Below the pieces are notes generated by a model. That model worked only from the letters and a program-made list of their open reading frames with translations. It was not told the origin of the DNA and searched no databases. This document shows positions 1-9,407 of a DNA stretch of 64,000 bases, piece by piece (within the stretch, counting starts at the first letter, position 1; the number at the start of each line of letters is the position of its first letter). The stretch spans positions 1,059,880-1,123,879 of the forward strand of contig NZ_AP028155.1 of assembly GCF_033096445.1 (NCBI RefSeq), read 5' to 3'. A program made the translations under genes and the position numbers. This DNA is from Butyricimonas faecihominis (lineage in GTDB: Bacteria; Bacteroidota; Bacteroidia; Bacteroidales; Marinifilaceae).

Positions 1-1086
1 CGCTCTCTTTTTGAAAGAGTATCGAATATCGAAAAAAAGAATAATACTTTTAACCTGAAACTGCACATGCAAGCCACATTCAACAGTGCATTCACAGACG
101 GAACATTCGAGCAAGCAGCCTTCAAAATGAACCAGCTTCGATTAGAAGCCCGGGGGGACATCAATGACTGGCTTTCTTACCGTTGGCGTCAACGCCTGAA
201 CAGCAGTAACACGCCCCACGCACTGGATAACCTTCCCTCCTCCATCGATTATGCCATGATCTCTGTACGCCTGACTGATCAGTTTGTCACCTCCATCGGG
301 AAACAGGCGGCAGCATACGGGGGGTTCGAATATGATCTGGATCCGATTGAAATCTACCAGTACAGTGACATGATCGATTACATGCTCTTCGATTTCATGA
401 CCGGAATCACGTTCTCTTATCAAGTCACCCCTACCCAAGAAATAGCCTTACAAGTCGTGAACAGCCGGACGGCTTCCATGGATGATATTTACGGGCAACT
501 CCCGGAAGACGTGGAAGAAAGTCGTGCGCCCCTCGCTTACACGGCCAACTGGAACGGCAATTTCTTCAGCGATAAATTTAGAACCCGTTGGTCATATTCC
601 TTGCTCAGTCTGGCAAAAGGATATAACAATCATTTTTATGCCATCGGTAACGAATTAGATCTGGGAAAGTTCAACATGTACCTCGATTTCTACCTTTCCG
701 ATGAAGAACTGGATAACCGAGGTATTATTTCAAGCCTCTACCGACTTCAAGGAGAGGCAGATTGCATCAAAAATGCTCGTTACGAATCTTGGGTCACCAA
801 ATTAAACTATCGTTTCCAGCCCAAATGGAATATTTTCGTGAAAGGAATGTACGAAAATGCCTCTGTTTACAAGCATTCCGATCAACTGGAGAAAGGCAAA
901 TACCGGACGGCTTACGGGTATTTCGGTGGTATCGAATACTATCCCACCACGGAAAATCTACATTTCTTCGCATCGTACATCGGACGTTCTTATCGATTCA
1001 CGGACAAGGCCAAAACATTAGGAGCCGAGAACTACTCTACATCAACTTTATCCATCGGGCTAATTTACCATATCCCGCTGTTTTAG
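1..1086 (+). CDS. Outer-membrane porin, OprO/OprP (Porin_O_P) type, 5'-truncated by window
   Basis: The frame is open from base 1, so the true start lies upstream and at least 22 further codons precede the first internal Met at 67. The visible 361 residues alternate short aromatic and polar stretches, as transmembrane beta strands do, and end in ...YHIPLF, a C-terminal aromatic typical of outer-membrane barrels. The sequence around FTSIGKQ and GITFSYQVTP resembles phosphate-selective porin O/P family proteins, which form anion or small-solute channels in the outer membrane. Substrate cannot be told from sequence. A strong hairpin terminator follows 24 bases after the stop. Family assignment is fairly confident; specificity is unknown. 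Confidence 0.7.
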   Translation, partial: RSLFERVSNIEKKNNTFNLKLHMQATFNSAFTDGTFEQAAFKMNQLRLEARGDINDWLSYRWRQRLNSSNTPHALDNLPSSIDYAMISVRLTDQFVTSIGKQAAAYGGFEYDLDPIEIYQYSDMIDYMLFDFMTGITFSYQVTPTQEIALQVVNSRTASMDDIYGQLPEDVEESRAPLAYTANWNGNFFSDKFRTRWSYSLLSLAKGYNNHFYAIGNELDLGKFNMYLDFYLSDEELDNRGIISSLYRLQGEADCIKNARYESWVTKLNYRFQPKWNIFVKGMYENASVYKHSDQLEKGKYRTAYGYFGGIEYYPTTENLHFFASYIGRSYRFTDKAKTLGAENYSTSTLSIGLIYHIPLF

Positions 1087-1109
1087 GCTTTACGCCCAAA
1101 AATAAATAA

Positions 1110-1133
1110 GGGCAATCCTCGAAAGGATTGCCC
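1110..1133 (+). terminator. Rho-independent-type hairpin after the porin gene
   Basis: A perfect 10-bp stem (GGGCAATCCT / AGGATTGCCC) closes a CGAA tetraloop and is followed by a pyrimidine-rich run. It lies 24 bases after the porin stop codon. Confidence 0.75.
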
Positions 1134-1192
1134 TCTTCCCCATTCCGGCACCCCGGAACAGAAAAAAACAACACACACATGAATATCAATAA

Positions 1193-1214
1193 CCTTTTCT
1201 TATTTAAGAAAAGG
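1193..1214 (-). terminator. Palindromic hairpin overlapping the stop codon of the aconitase-family gene
   Basis: CCTTTTCTTA and TAAGAAAAGG form a perfect 10-bp inverted repeat with a 2-base centre. The stop codon (1204-1206, minus strand) lies inside it. It may end transcription of the minus-strand gene, but the stem is AT-rich and the loop is too short for certainty. Confidence 0.35.
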
Positions 1215-2964
1215 TATTTATTAATCCTCCTTTTTCGAGGATTTCTTGAAACTCCGCATCAACATAAGGGAGCTTATACGCTCTCTTGTTCAAATACAAT
1301 AAATGATTTTCATCATCTATTGCCAGTTGTTCCCCTGACGTGTAAGCATCCACCACGGCCCAATCAACAAGAATCCGTAACCCGTGATTAATAGCCATAC
1401 GGTAAAAATCCCAGTTCACAGATTTTACAATCACCAGTTTTACCCCCACGGCTACCAATCCCGTCGCTGCATGTTTCACCAGTTGACCACACCCGAAGTT
1501 CTCCCCGGCGATAATAATATCTCCCGGTTTCACGTCGCAAGCGAAATTCGGATCCAATCCTCCAAACAAGTAAGGTTTAATCTCCTCCACCTGTTCAAGG
1601 GTCAAGCGATACATCAATTTTTCCGCAAATATCTGGTTACTTGATATATTATCTATATCCCCGTAATTCCACACCCCGTTACTCTTACGATAATCATACC
1701 CTTCCAACACGACTGGTTCTATCCGGGGAGCTTTATATTTATACCGTGCGCCCTCGAAGTGTATTATTGATGTTAGTTCTCCTCGCAACGCAGTCATAGC
1801 CACGGTTGCCGGAGAGGCTATATATTTTTCAACACCGGAATGATTCGAACTTCCGATATACCGACTATTGGCAGTAGAGATAAAACGGCTATTTCCGGCA
1901 GACGCCACGTGTCCCACTCCCAAGCAAGGCCCACAACTGGAGCCAAGAACGATGGCTCCGGACTGTGCAATCTTATCAATAATACCCTCTTCAACAGCCT
2001 GTAAATATATACTCCTAGAAGCCGGAACCACGAACAATTGGAACCCGTTGGCAATACGCTTTCCTTCCAAGATCATGGAAACTAACCGTAAATCCTCCAA
2101 CCGTCCTGAAGCACAAGCACCGATAAGTCCTTGCTGTATTTTCAACCCGACAAGTTCCTCCACTCCCTGAAGAACATCGTTTCTCGTGTCATATACCATC
2201 GGAAAGACGCTGGCCAGATCAATCTCTATAAACCGAGAATAAACAGCCTCCTCGTCCGCCCAAACACCCCGCACTGCCGGTTCGTTAAAATAGTCTGCCA
2301 ACCGATCATCCGGGGGAAAAGCCGAACTGATCACTCCCATTTCCGTGGAAATATTGGCTATTGTCATTCGATCATCAATGGACAAAGAGGAAACCCCTTC
2401 CCCGTGATACTCAATTGCCTGCCCGTTCACGTCCAACTCGCTCAATATTCCCTTGATCCATAAAGCCAAATCTTTAGCAAACACTCCTTCCGACAAACGA
2501 TTCTTCAAAACGATCTTCACCGTTTCAGGCACCTGAAACCACATTTTGCCCGTTTTCCATAACACGGCCGTCTCTGTTTTATTAATTCCCACAGCCAACG
2601 TGTTGAACGCTCCCGCCGTGGCTGTATGAGAATCGCTCCCCGCAACCAACATACCCGGACGTACCAATTCTGAGATAATCTGGTGGCTGATTCCACGGTC
2701 ACAGTCATAAAAATGCTCTATTCCCTGCTCTTCCACGAAATCCCGTATCGAATTATATTCCAAGGATAATTCGTTGACTAACCCAGACACCTTTCCATCC
2801 AGCACTATCACCAACTGGGAAGGATTGTATACTCGGGTACCATGAATTCGTTCAAACAAAAACCTAACCCGTGCCGAATTATCATGACTCATCACATAAT
2901 CCGGTTCACGGACCACGATGCTCCCACGTTCGGCATTTAATATCTTCTCTACAAATGTTCGCAT
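1204..2964 (-). CDS. Single-chain aconitase / 3-isopropylmalate dehydratase family hydro-lyase
   Basis: Residues 1 to about 410 match the LeuC/aconitase large domain. They include GSDSHT (109-114) and three likely [4Fe-4S] ligands: Cys284 in GACASGR, and Cys344 and Cys347 in GSSCGPC. Residues from about 430 match the LeuD-type swivel domain, so both subunits of isopropylmalate isomerase are fused here, giving 586 residues against roughly 470 plus 200 for the separate subunits. Such enzymes hydrate and dehydrate C5-C7 tricarboxylic or malate-type acids. The swivel motif reads GENFGCGQLVKHA (487-499), where the family normally has SSREH after the glycines, so the usual catalytic Ser and substrate-binding Arg are absent. 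The true substrate is therefore open. No leucine-pathway neighbours are present. Confidence 0.75.
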   Translation of the reverse strand: MRTFVEKILNAERGSIVVREPDYVMSHDNSARVRFLFERIHGTRVYNPSQLVIVLDGKVSGLVNELSLEYNSIRDFVEEQGIEHFYDCDRGISHQIISELVRPGMLVAGSDSHTATAGAFNTLAVGINKTETAVLWKTGKMWFQVPETVKIVLKNRLSEGVFAKDLALWIKGILSELDVNGQAIEYHGEGVSSLSIDDRMTIANISTEMGVISSAFPPDDRLADYFNEPAVRGVWADEEAVYSRFIEIDLASVFPMVYDTRNDVLQGVEELVGLKIQQGLIGACASGRLEDLRLVSMILEGKRIANGFQLFVVPASRSIYLQAVEEGIIDKIAQSGAIVLGSSCGPCLGVGHVASAGNSRFISTANSRYIGSSNHSGVEKYIASPATVAMTALRGELTSIIHFEGARYKYKAPRIEPVVLEGYDYRKSNGVWNYGDIDNISSNQIFAEKLMYRLTLEQVEEIKPYLFGGLDPNFACDVKPGDIIIAGENFGCGQLVKHAATGLVAVGVKLVIVKSVNWDFYRMAINHGLRILVDWAVVDAYTSGEQLAIDDENHLLYLNKRAYKLPYVDAEFQEILEKGGLINTFS

Positions 2965-3020
2965 ATATTGAATTTAGAATCTAGAATGTAAAACATAGAA
3001 TGAACGTCACACCCTGAATT

Positions 3021-3773
3021 TTATATTCTAAATTTCACGTTGTCTAAAACTGCTTTTATTTTCTCAACATCACTGTAATATTGCTCGTATTCCGGTAGTC
3101 CCGAAACCCCGCCCATGAACACGTTCGGGTTACGGAATTCCATTTCACTGTCCCGACTACTTTTCCCACTCAAGTGAATAGCATCCACCCCTAATGTTAT
3201 TAACGTGTTGGCATTCGCGGCATTTACACCACTTCCGGCCATAATTTGCACACGCCCTTTCGCCTGCTCCACCAAGGCTTTAATTTGCTCCATTCCCTCG
3301 CTTACCGTGTTGCGTCCTCCCGATGTTAAAACCCGGTAACATCCGGCCTGAATGATCCCCTCCAAGGCCTCTTCCATGTTTCGAGTCATATCTATCGCCC
3401 TGTGAAACGTTACCTTTAAAGGAGCCGCCAATTCGACCAGTTCCCGCGTACGTTGTACGTCAACCGAACCGTCTGCATTCAAGATACCCAACACGACACC
3501 ATCCGCCCGGCACTCTTTGGCAAACCGGATGTCCTCCTTCATCACCTCGAACTCTAAATCGGAATAAAGAAAATCGCCTCCCCTCGGGCGAATCATCACG
3601 TAAAGTTGTATAGATAACTTTTCCCGGGCCATGCGAATCATAGCCGCAGACGGGGTTGTTCCCCCGTCATACATCCCGGAACACAGTTCCACCCGGGATG
3701 CCCCTGCCAACTGGGCATTCAAGCATGATTCCAAAGAAAAAGTACATATTTCGACCTCAATATTATTCTTCAT
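3021..3773 (-). CDS. cutC: CutC family protein
   Basis: This 250-residue TIM-barrel protein matches CutC over its whole length: VEICTFSLES at the N-terminus, then RVELCSGMYDGGTTPS, VMIRPRGGDF, TFHRAIDMT and a late LTSGG turn. CutC is cytoplasmic. It was first linked to copper tolerance in E. coli, but that role is disputed and no copper genes are nearby. The start at 3773 places VEIC at the usual distance from the N-terminus. It runs in the same direction as the upstream lip genes but is separated from them by 243 bases in which I see no gene. Confidence 0.88.
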   Translation of the reverse strand: MKNNIEVEICTFSLESCLNAQLAGASRVELCSGMYDGGTTPSAAMIRMAREKLSIQLYVMIRPRGGDFLYSDLEFEVMKEDIRFAKECRADGVVLGILNADGSVDVQRTRELVELAAPLKVTFHRAIDMTRNMEEALEGIIQAGCYRVLTSGGRNTVSEGMEQIKALVEQAKGRVQIMAGSGVNAANANTLITLGVDAIHLSGKSSRDSEMEFRNPNVFMGGVSGLPEYEQYYSDVEKIKAVLDNVKFRI

Positions 3774-4016
3774 TCCGCTCTGTCAATTTTTGTTTATTGG
3801 TTAATTCATACTACGAATATAATGAAATTATCGACAAACTTCAAATAAAAAACAGAGATAAAATACTCCTTGACATTCAAGTTATTTCTAACTTACATAC
3901 ATTCAACAGAGTATCACATGTCAAAAAAGGATAACGGGAGAAATAAGCACATTACATTAAAATAAACAAGAATAGATACACGACGGGAAGTGTATGACAT
4001 TTCCCGCCAAATTGTA

Positions 4017-4697
4017 TTAAAACGTGTAAAAATCCATCCCGAAGAGTTCCTCGAAATACTTCTTCACGACCGCTTTCACTTCCGCCACGGGAACCTCTGT
4101 CCCCACCTCTTTCGAGATAGAAGTCACCCCCTTATCCACGAATCCGCAGGGGTTGATATAATTGAAATAATTCAAATCCGTATTCACGTTCAACGCGAAA
4201 CCATGCATCGTCACGTAACGGGAACATTTAATCCCGATCGCACATATCTTGCGAGCCCTAGAAGTATGTGCATCCAACCATACCCCCGTGGCTCCTTCCA
4301 ACCGTTCCCCGGTAATCCCGAACTCTCCCACGGTACGAATAACCACCTCTTCTAACAAATCCACGTACTCCTTCACCCCCACGCCAAAATTAGCCATATC
4401 AATAATCGGGTACACAACCAATTGTCCGGGGCCATGATATGTAATATCCCCACCTCGATTTACCTTCACGAATTCAGCATGAGCCGCCTGCAACTGAATG
4501 GCACTAATCAGCATATTCGCCTCGTTCCCGCTCTTCCCTAACGTGTACACGTGATTATGTTCCACGAAAATCATACAATTCTCCGTGTCCTCACCCTTTA
4601 ACTTCGCGGCAATAATCCCCTTGTGCAACTCTTCCTGTTGTTGCCACACGGGCATATAGCTCGCCACTCCTAGATCAATTAATCGTGTACGTTTCAT
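4017..4697 (-). CDS. lipB: Octanoyltransferase LipB
   Basis: LipB moves the octanoyl group from acyl carrier protein to the lipoyl domains of 2-oxoacid dehydrogenases or the glycine cleavage H protein, the first step of lipoate assembly. The family signature GGDITYHGPGQLVVYPI is present. Further on are the conserved lysine segment KICAIGIK, MHGFALNVNTDL, and the active-site cysteine in NPCG just before VDKGVTS. The length (226) is normal. The start codon lies 3 bases after the lipA stop, so the two are co-transcribed in the order lipA-lipB. Confidence 0.92.
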   Translation of the reverse strand: MKRTRLIDLGVASYMPVWQQQEELHKGIIAAKLKGEDTENCMIFVEHNHVYTLGKSGNEANMLISAIQLQAAHAEFVKVNRGGDITYHGPGQLVVYPIIDMANFGVGVKEYVDLLEEVVIRTVGEFGITGERLEGATGVWLDAHTSRARKICAIGIKCSRYVTMHGFALNVNTDLNYFNYINPCGFVDKGVTSISKEVGTEVPVAEVKAVVKKYFEELFGMDFYTF

Positions 4698-4700
4698 AAC

Positions 4701-5555
4701 TTATCTCACATGCTTTTCCGCGTGGTAACTAGAGCGAACCAACGGACCGCTCTCCACGTAACGGAACCCTTTTTCCAACCCTATACGCTCGTATTCCTTA
4801 AAGGTCTCCGGTGTCACGTACTCTTTTACTTCGAGATTCGCCTCGGACGGTTGCAGGTACTGACCGATAGTCATTACTTTACACCCGACTGCCAGCAAAT
4901 CATCCATCGTCTGAAGAATTTGTTCACGAGTCTCCCCTAATCCCAGCATAATACCGGATTTGGAAACGATACCCGATTCCGAAACCTGACGGATCACTTG
5001 TAAAGAAATATCATATTTTGCCCGGCTACGTACGCCATCCGACAATTCTCTCACCGTCTCCAGATTATGAGAAATCACTTCCGGACGAGCATTAATCACC
5101 TGTTGCACGAGTTCCTGTCTTCCCTGAAAATCCGGAATCAGCACTTCCATTGTCGTTTCAGGATTCTCCCGTTTCACCGCCTCGATCACTTTCACCCAGT
5201 GAGCTGCCCCCAAATCAGCCAAATCATCCCGGTCCACGGAAGTGATCACGGCATGTTTTAAACCGAGCAACTTCACGGAGTTAGCTATATTTTCCGGTTC
5301 TGCCGGGTCCAATGGAGCCGGACGCCCCGTTTTCACGTTACAAAACTTACACGAACGGGTACATACATCCCCGCCGATCATAAACGTTGCAGTTCTGTTT
5401 CCCCAGCATTCGCCTTGATTGGGACACATACCACTGGTACATATCGTATGTAGATTATGTTTTCTGACTATATTTAAAACCTCCGTGGAACTCTGTCCTT
5501 TCGGTAATTTAATCTTCAACCATTCCGGTTTTCGTCTGCTATTACAACACGTCAT
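4701..5555 (-). CDS. lipA: Lipoyl synthase LipA
   Basis: LipA is a radical-SAM enzyme that inserts two sulfur atoms into protein-bound octanoyl groups. The auxiliary cluster cysteines are seen in CTSGMCPNQGEC and the radical-SAM CxxxCxxC in CTRSCKFC. The C-terminal RSSY that ligates the auxiliary cluster is also present. I place the start at the internal Met at 5555 (284 residues) because homologues begin only a few residues before RKPEWLKIKLP. An ATG 17 codons upstream, at 5606, is in frame but adds a segment that lipoyl synthases lack. It is followed at once by lipB. Confidence 0.93.
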   Translation of the reverse strand: MTCCNSRRKPEWLKIKLPKGQSSTEVLNIVRKHNLHTICTSGMCPNQGECWGNRTATFMIGGDVCTRSCKFCNVKTGRPAPLDPAEPENIANSVKLLGLKHAVITSVDRDDLADLGAAHWVKVIEAVKRENPETTMEVLIPDFQGRQELVQQVINARPEVISHNLETVRELSDGVRSRAKYDISLQVIRQVSESGIVSKSGIMLGLGETREQILQTMDDLLAVGCKVMTIGQYLQPSEANLEVKEYVTPETFKEYERIGLEKGFRYVESGPLVRSSYHAEKHVR

Positions 5556-5706
5556 ACTCTCTATTTTTAATCGTACGCGAATATACGACGAAGTTTTTAA
5601 ATACATACTGATATTTTTGATCTTTCAGGTTGTTAAATTCCCGAAAACACCTCTTTTTTTAACTATATGCAAATAACAGAAAATGCGTTAAATAAACTTG
5701 GACAGC

Positions 5707-5737
5707 TTGCATTCATTAGGATTATACCCTACATTTG
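5707..5737 (+). promoter_or_regulatory. Bacteroidetes-type promoter for the cyclophilin gene
   Basis: TTG at 5707-5709 and TACATTTG at 5730-5737 match the -33 TTG and -7 TAnnTTTG boxes with a 20-base spacer. The -7 box is 28 bases before the start codon. Confidence 0.5.
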
Positions 5738-5765
5738 TTTGCAATAATTCAAAACCAATTTCGTA

Positions 5766-6209
5766 ATGTACAGAGCAGAAATACACACAGAAAAAGGTGT
5801 TATGAAGGTTCTTTTTTTCGAAAAAGACGCGCCGAATACCGTTGCCAATTTTGTAAAACTAGCCAGAGAAGGCTTTTATGATGGATTAACGTTTCATCGG
5901 GTCATCCCGGATTTCGTGATCCAAGGCGGTTGTCCTAGAGGTGACGGAACCGGAGGACCGGGTTACACCATCAAATGTGAGTTAAACGGGGATAACCAGT
6001 ATCATGATCGGGGGGTCCTATCCATGGCTCACGCCGGACGGGATACCGGGGGATCTCAATTCTTTATTTGTCACAACCGCAGAAATACGGCTCACCTAGA
6101 TAGACGCCACACGTGTTTCGGCCAAGTTTACGAGGGATTAGAAGTGATTGATGCCATCCGCCAAGGAGACGAGATTATTAAAATCGTCATCACGGAAGAA
6201 AATGAATAA
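5766..6209 (+). CDS. Cyclophilin-type peptidyl-prolyl cis-trans isomerase
   Basis: A minimal 147-residue cyclophilin without signal peptide, so probably cytoplasmic, speeding up proline isomerisation in folding proteins. Family motifs appear in order: [29 protein letters not shown] (with the catalytic Arg of FHR), GPGYTIKCE, a MAHAG segment, GGSQFFI and [12 protein letters not shown] clear promoter precedes it and a strong hairpin follows, so it is probably a single-gene unit. Confidence 0.93.
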   Translation: MYRAEIHTEKGVMKVLFFEKDAPNTVANFVKLAREGFYDGLTFHRVIPDFVIQGGCPRGDGTGGPGYTIKCELNGDNQYHDRGVLSMAHAGRDTGGSQFFICHNRRNTAHLDRRHTCFGQVYEGLEVIDAIRQGDEIIKIVITEENE

Positions 6210-6240
6210 GCCTGTGTTCTTAGTTGTTTAAATAATTCAG

Positions 6241-6276
6241 AAAAGCCGAAGTGTTAATACAACAACTTCGGCTTTT
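6241..6276. terminator. Bidirectional terminator between the cyclophilin and ptb genes
   Basis: AAAAGCCGAAGT (6241-6252) and ACTTCGGCTTTT (6265-6276) form a perfect 12-bp stem with A- and T-runs on its two sides. It lies between two convergent genes and can serve both. Confidence 0.85.
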
Positions 6277-6295
6277 CACTTGTATCTAACTTATC

Positions 6296-7204
6296 TTACT
6301 TTGCAAAAAGAGCAGCCAACGCGATAGAATTCAGCTTTGCATCCACGCTGTCACCTCTGGAAGACAACACACTCGGGGCGGTGGCACCTACAAGGATCGC
6401 ACCTTGACGAGCGTTAGCCAATTTCGTGTTCGTTTTGTAGAACACATTACCGGACTCGATATTCGGGAATACCAAGCAGTCCGCATCTCCCGCAACCGGA
6501 GATTTGATTTTCTTGATCTCGGCAGCCTCTTTGTCAATAGCCACGTCAAGAGCTAACGGTCCGTCGATGTCAATATTACCTAACTGACCTCTCTCTCCCA
6601 TCTTGGCAAGAATGGCAGCATCCGTGGTAGACTCCACTTTCGGAAGTACTTGTTCCGTGGCTGAAATCATGGCAACTTTCGGGCGCTGAACACCAAGAGC
6701 GTTGGCAATCTGGGTAACATACTTCACGATTGCCATTTTCTGGCTGAAATCCGGGGCCGGAATAATAGCAGCATCACTGAACACCAACAACTTGTGGTAA
6801 TTCGGACACTCCATCACAACAACGTGAGACAACGTGGCTTTCGGGGGCAACAAACCGCAATCCTTGTTCAAGATAGCGCGCATATATTTATCAGTACTTA
6901 CCAATCCTTTCATGATGAAGTCAGCTTCCTTATCACGTACCATTTGAACAGCTTTAGCAGCCGCTTTCGTGTCCACCGGTTCGTGTACAATCTTAAAACG
7001 AGAGATGTCAAAGCCATGCTCGGTACACACTTTCCTAATCTCGTTTTCATCACCACATAAGGTGGCTTCAACAATACCCATTTCAACGGCTTTATTCACA
7101 GCCTCGATAGAGTGACTGTCGTTAGCGTAAGCTACAACCAAACGCTTTTTTTGGGTATTTCCCTTCAGTAACTCGTAGATGTCATCAATTTTCTGTATTG
7201 CCAT
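6296..7204 (-). CDS. ptb: Phosphate butyryltransferase (phosphate acetyl/butyryl transferase family)
   Basis: The 302-residue protein matches the PTA_PTB family in its short, single-domain form. It has the segments FIMKGLVSTDKYMRAIL and LSHVVVMECP, then LLVFSDAAIIPAPDF, the late GPLALDVA and the C-terminal GATAPSVLSSRGDS. The enzyme exchanges CoA for phosphate on butyryl-CoA, and butyrate kinase would then make ATP and butyrate. No butyrate kinase gene is adjacent, which is unlike the clostridial ptb-buk pair, so acetyl or branched acyl substrates remain possible. It is transcribed towards the cyclophilin gene and ends at a shared terminator. Confidence 0.82.
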   Translation of the reverse strand: MAIQKIDDIYELLKGNTQKKRLVVAYANDSHSIEAVNKAVEMGIVEATLCGDENEIRKVCTEHGFDISRFKIVHEPVDTKAAAKAVQMVRDKEADFIMKGLVSTDKYMRAILNKDCGLLPPKATLSHVVVMECPNYHKLLVFSDAAIIPAPDFSQKMAIVKYVTQIANALGVQRPKVAMISATEQVLPKVESTTDAAILAKMGERGQLGNIDIDGPLALDVAIDKEAAEIKKIKSPVAGDADCLVFPNIESGNVFYKTNTKLANARQGAILVGATAPSVLSSRGDSVDAKLNSIALAALFAK

Positions 7205-7343
7205 GGCAAACTTATTTTTTACTTGATTAGTGATTTATGTTTTAAATTTGGAAACAAAAATAACGCTTTTTGATGAAAACTGAAACAAAAAGGAGCTTTT
7301 TGATTTTAGATTCTAATCACTTCGTTTATTCTTAATTTTAAAC

Positions 7344-7351
7344 TACTTTTG
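7344..7351 (+). promoter_or_regulatory. -7 box upstream of the MFS gene
   Basis: TACTTTTG fits TAnnTTTG and lies 27 bases before the GTG start of the downstream gene. Confidence 0.4.
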
Positions 7352-7378
7352 TCTTCCGAATAGAAAAACAGAAATCAC

Positions 7379-8548
7379 GTGTCGTTCAAAAAAAATATAA
7401 TAGCACTTTACTTGATCAAGGTTTCCAAATGGTTTACCCTAGTGATGCCTATCATCGTGCTGTTTTACAAGGAATGTGGACTGGATCTGGCAGATATATT
7501 TATTCTGAAGAGCGTCTATTCCATCGCCATGGTGTCCTTGGAGATACCGACAGGCTACTTAGCCGACGTGTGGGGACGAAGGAATTGCTTGATTGCAGGT
7601 TGCATATTCTGTTTCTTGGGATTCACCAACTATTCGATTTCCGACACTTTCACGGCGTTTTTCCTCTCGGAAATTTTGCTCGGATTCGGACAGAGCCTTG
7701 TGTCCGGTGCTGACTCCGCCTTACTTTATGATACAATGCTATATTATAAAAAGGAAGACGCTTATTTGAAATACGAGGGACGAGTTACCATGGTAGGGAA
7801 TTTCTCGGAAGCATTTGCCGGGATTTTCAGCGGGCTGTTGGCTGTTTATTCTCTCCGATTTCCTTTCTACGCACAGAGTGGAATCGCTTTTATCGGTATC
7901 CCGGCAGCCATGGCCCTAACCGAACACGCAGCTAAAACCAGAATCAAGAATTCGTTTGCCAATATCGTGAAAATCATTCAATACTCCCTTTTCACGAACA
8001 AGGAACTGTGCTATAACATCATGTTTTCCGGCGTGATCGGTGCCGCCACGCTGACCATGGCTTGGTTCGTTCAACCCCTGTTAATAGAACTGGATACCCC
8101 CACGTCCTGGTTCGGGATCATCTGGACAATACTGAATCTCACCGTCGGCATCTCAGCGCTCTATTCCGATAAACTGGATCAACGTCTGGGAAGTCTGCGA
8201 ATGTACGCTTTTATCCTATTTTTTATCGTGAGCGGGTATATTGCGGTCGCTTTCAACATATCTTACGTTGGTTTGATATGCCTGTTCTTCTTTTACATCG
8301 TGAGAGGATTCGCCACTCCTATATTGAAAGGGTATATCAACCAAATTACCTTCTCCGAAATGCGGGCAACCGTACTTTCCATCCGTAACTTCGTTATCCG
8401 ACTTATGTTCGCAGCCATGGCCCCATTAGTGGGCTGGTTGCATGATCTGTATTCCCTCTCCATCGCATTGCAGGCAACAGCCGCCATCATTTTTGTTCCC
8501 GGGCTACTATTCCTAATTTTACAATGGCGCTACTCGAAGAAAGTTTAA
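7379..8548 (+). CDS. MFS transporter of unknown substrate
   Basis: The 389-residue protein has about 12 hydrophobic segments. The MFS loop 2-3 signature is visible as GYLADVWGRRN, near residue 60. This places it in the major facilitator superfamily, inner-membrane carriers driven by ion gradients. The start is GTG, the first in-frame start before the first membrane helix. Neighbours on both sides are unrelated and in other directions, so context gives no substrate. A hairpin terminator follows 22 bases after the stop. Confidence 0.8.
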   Translation: MSFKKNIIALYLIKVSKWFTLVMPIIVLFYKECGLDLADIFILKSVYSIAMVSLEIPTGYLADVWGRRNCLIAGCIFCFLGFTNYSISDTFTAFFLSEILLGFGQSLVSGADSALLYDTMLYYKKEDAYLKYEGRVTMVGNFSEAFAGIFSGLLAVYSLRFPFYAQSGIAFIGIPAAMALTEHAAKTRIKNSFANIVKIIQYSLFTNKELCYNIMFSGVIGAATLTMAWFVQPLLIELDTPTSWFGIIWTILNLTVGISALYSDKLDQRLGSLRMYAFILFFIVSGYIAVAFNISYVGLICLFFFYIVRGFATPILKGYINQITFSEMRATVLSIRNFVIRLMFAAMAPLVGWLHDLYSLSIALQATAAIIFVPGLLFLILQWRYSKKV

Positions 8549-8570
8549 AGGAGTCTAGAGTTTAAAATAA

Positions 8571-8596
8571 AAAGGATGTTCTCGCAAACATCCTTT
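8571..8596. terminator. Hairpin terminator between MFS and adk
   Basis: AAAGGATGTT and AACATCCTTT form a perfect 10-bp stem around a 6-base loop, between two convergent genes. Confidence 0.75.
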
Positions 8597-8619
8597 CAAT
8601 CTCTTCTTCTTGATCCGTT

Positions 8620-9192
8620 TTACCGTACCTCTTCGAGAATCTTTGTTATCGACTCGAACACGTCATCTACCGAACCATGACCGTTCACAGAGAAATGCTT
8701 TTTCTGAACCTTATAGTGATCGGCAACAGGTAATGTCTTTGCCCGGTACTCGCGGAAACGATTTTCAATCACTTCCTCGTTATCATCGGCACGTCCCTCG
8801 ATTTTAGCACGTTCCAACATCCGGCGCATTAACTCGTCATGAGGCACATCGATACTCACCAATGCACTTAACGGGTGTCCCGTCTTAGCCAGCATCTCAT
8901 CAAGAATTTCAGCTTGTCTCACCGTTCTGGGAAACCCGTCAAACAGGAAACCATCCACGTTTTTGTGATGTTCGATGCTGTTTTCGATTAACGCAACCAC
9001 AAACTCGTCAGATAATAACTCGCCTTTATTAATAATCCCGGCAGCCATTTTACCAAAATCCGAACCTTCGGCAATCTCTTTACGAATCATCTCTCCTGTT
9101 GACAGATGCGCTAGATTGTATTTTTCAACGATCTTTTTCGCCTGAGTACCTTTTCCGGCTCCCGGAGGGCCAAACAATGCAATATTCAGCAT
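8620..9192 (-). CDS. adk: Adenylate kinase
   Basis: Adenylate kinase interconverts ATP plus AMP with two ADP in the cytoplasm. The P-loop FGPPGAGKGTQ sits at residues 7-17, followed by the AMP-binding HLSTGEMIR and DGFPRT. At 190 residues this is the short-lid form. The LID segment (around ERAKIEGRADDNEE) carries no cysteines, so no zinc site. The gene stands alone; the 215 bases upstream hold no gene I can see. Confidence 0.95.
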   Translation of the reverse strand: MLNIALFGPPGAGKGTQAKKIVEKYNLAHLSTGEMIRKEIAEGSDFGKMAAGIINKGELLSDEFVVALIENSIEHHKNVDGFLFDGFPRTVRQAEILDEMLAKTGHPLSALVSIDVPHDELMRRMLERAKIEGRADDNEEVIENRFREYRAKTLPVADHYKVQKKHFSVNGHGSVDDVFESITKILEEVR

Positions 9193-9407
9193 GACAATAA
9201 CTTTATTTTATTCCTTTTGATGTATTAATTGTTTCATTTTTATGAACTCAGCCACAAAGGTATACTTTAATCCAAACTTTAAAATAGAAAAGTCAGAATA
9301 TTTTCTAATTTTATGTTTGGAATAACATCATTTTTGCATTATTATGGATTCCAGTATTTTAGAAACTTCATCTTAAAGCTATTCATGTTAATTTGCATCT
9401 GCCGTAA

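Noticed and set aside
762-1391. Plus-strand frames over the porin end and after it (762-1109, 1128-1391)
   Set aside because: The first is a shadow of the porin gene; the second spans a terminator and the antisense of the aconitase gene.
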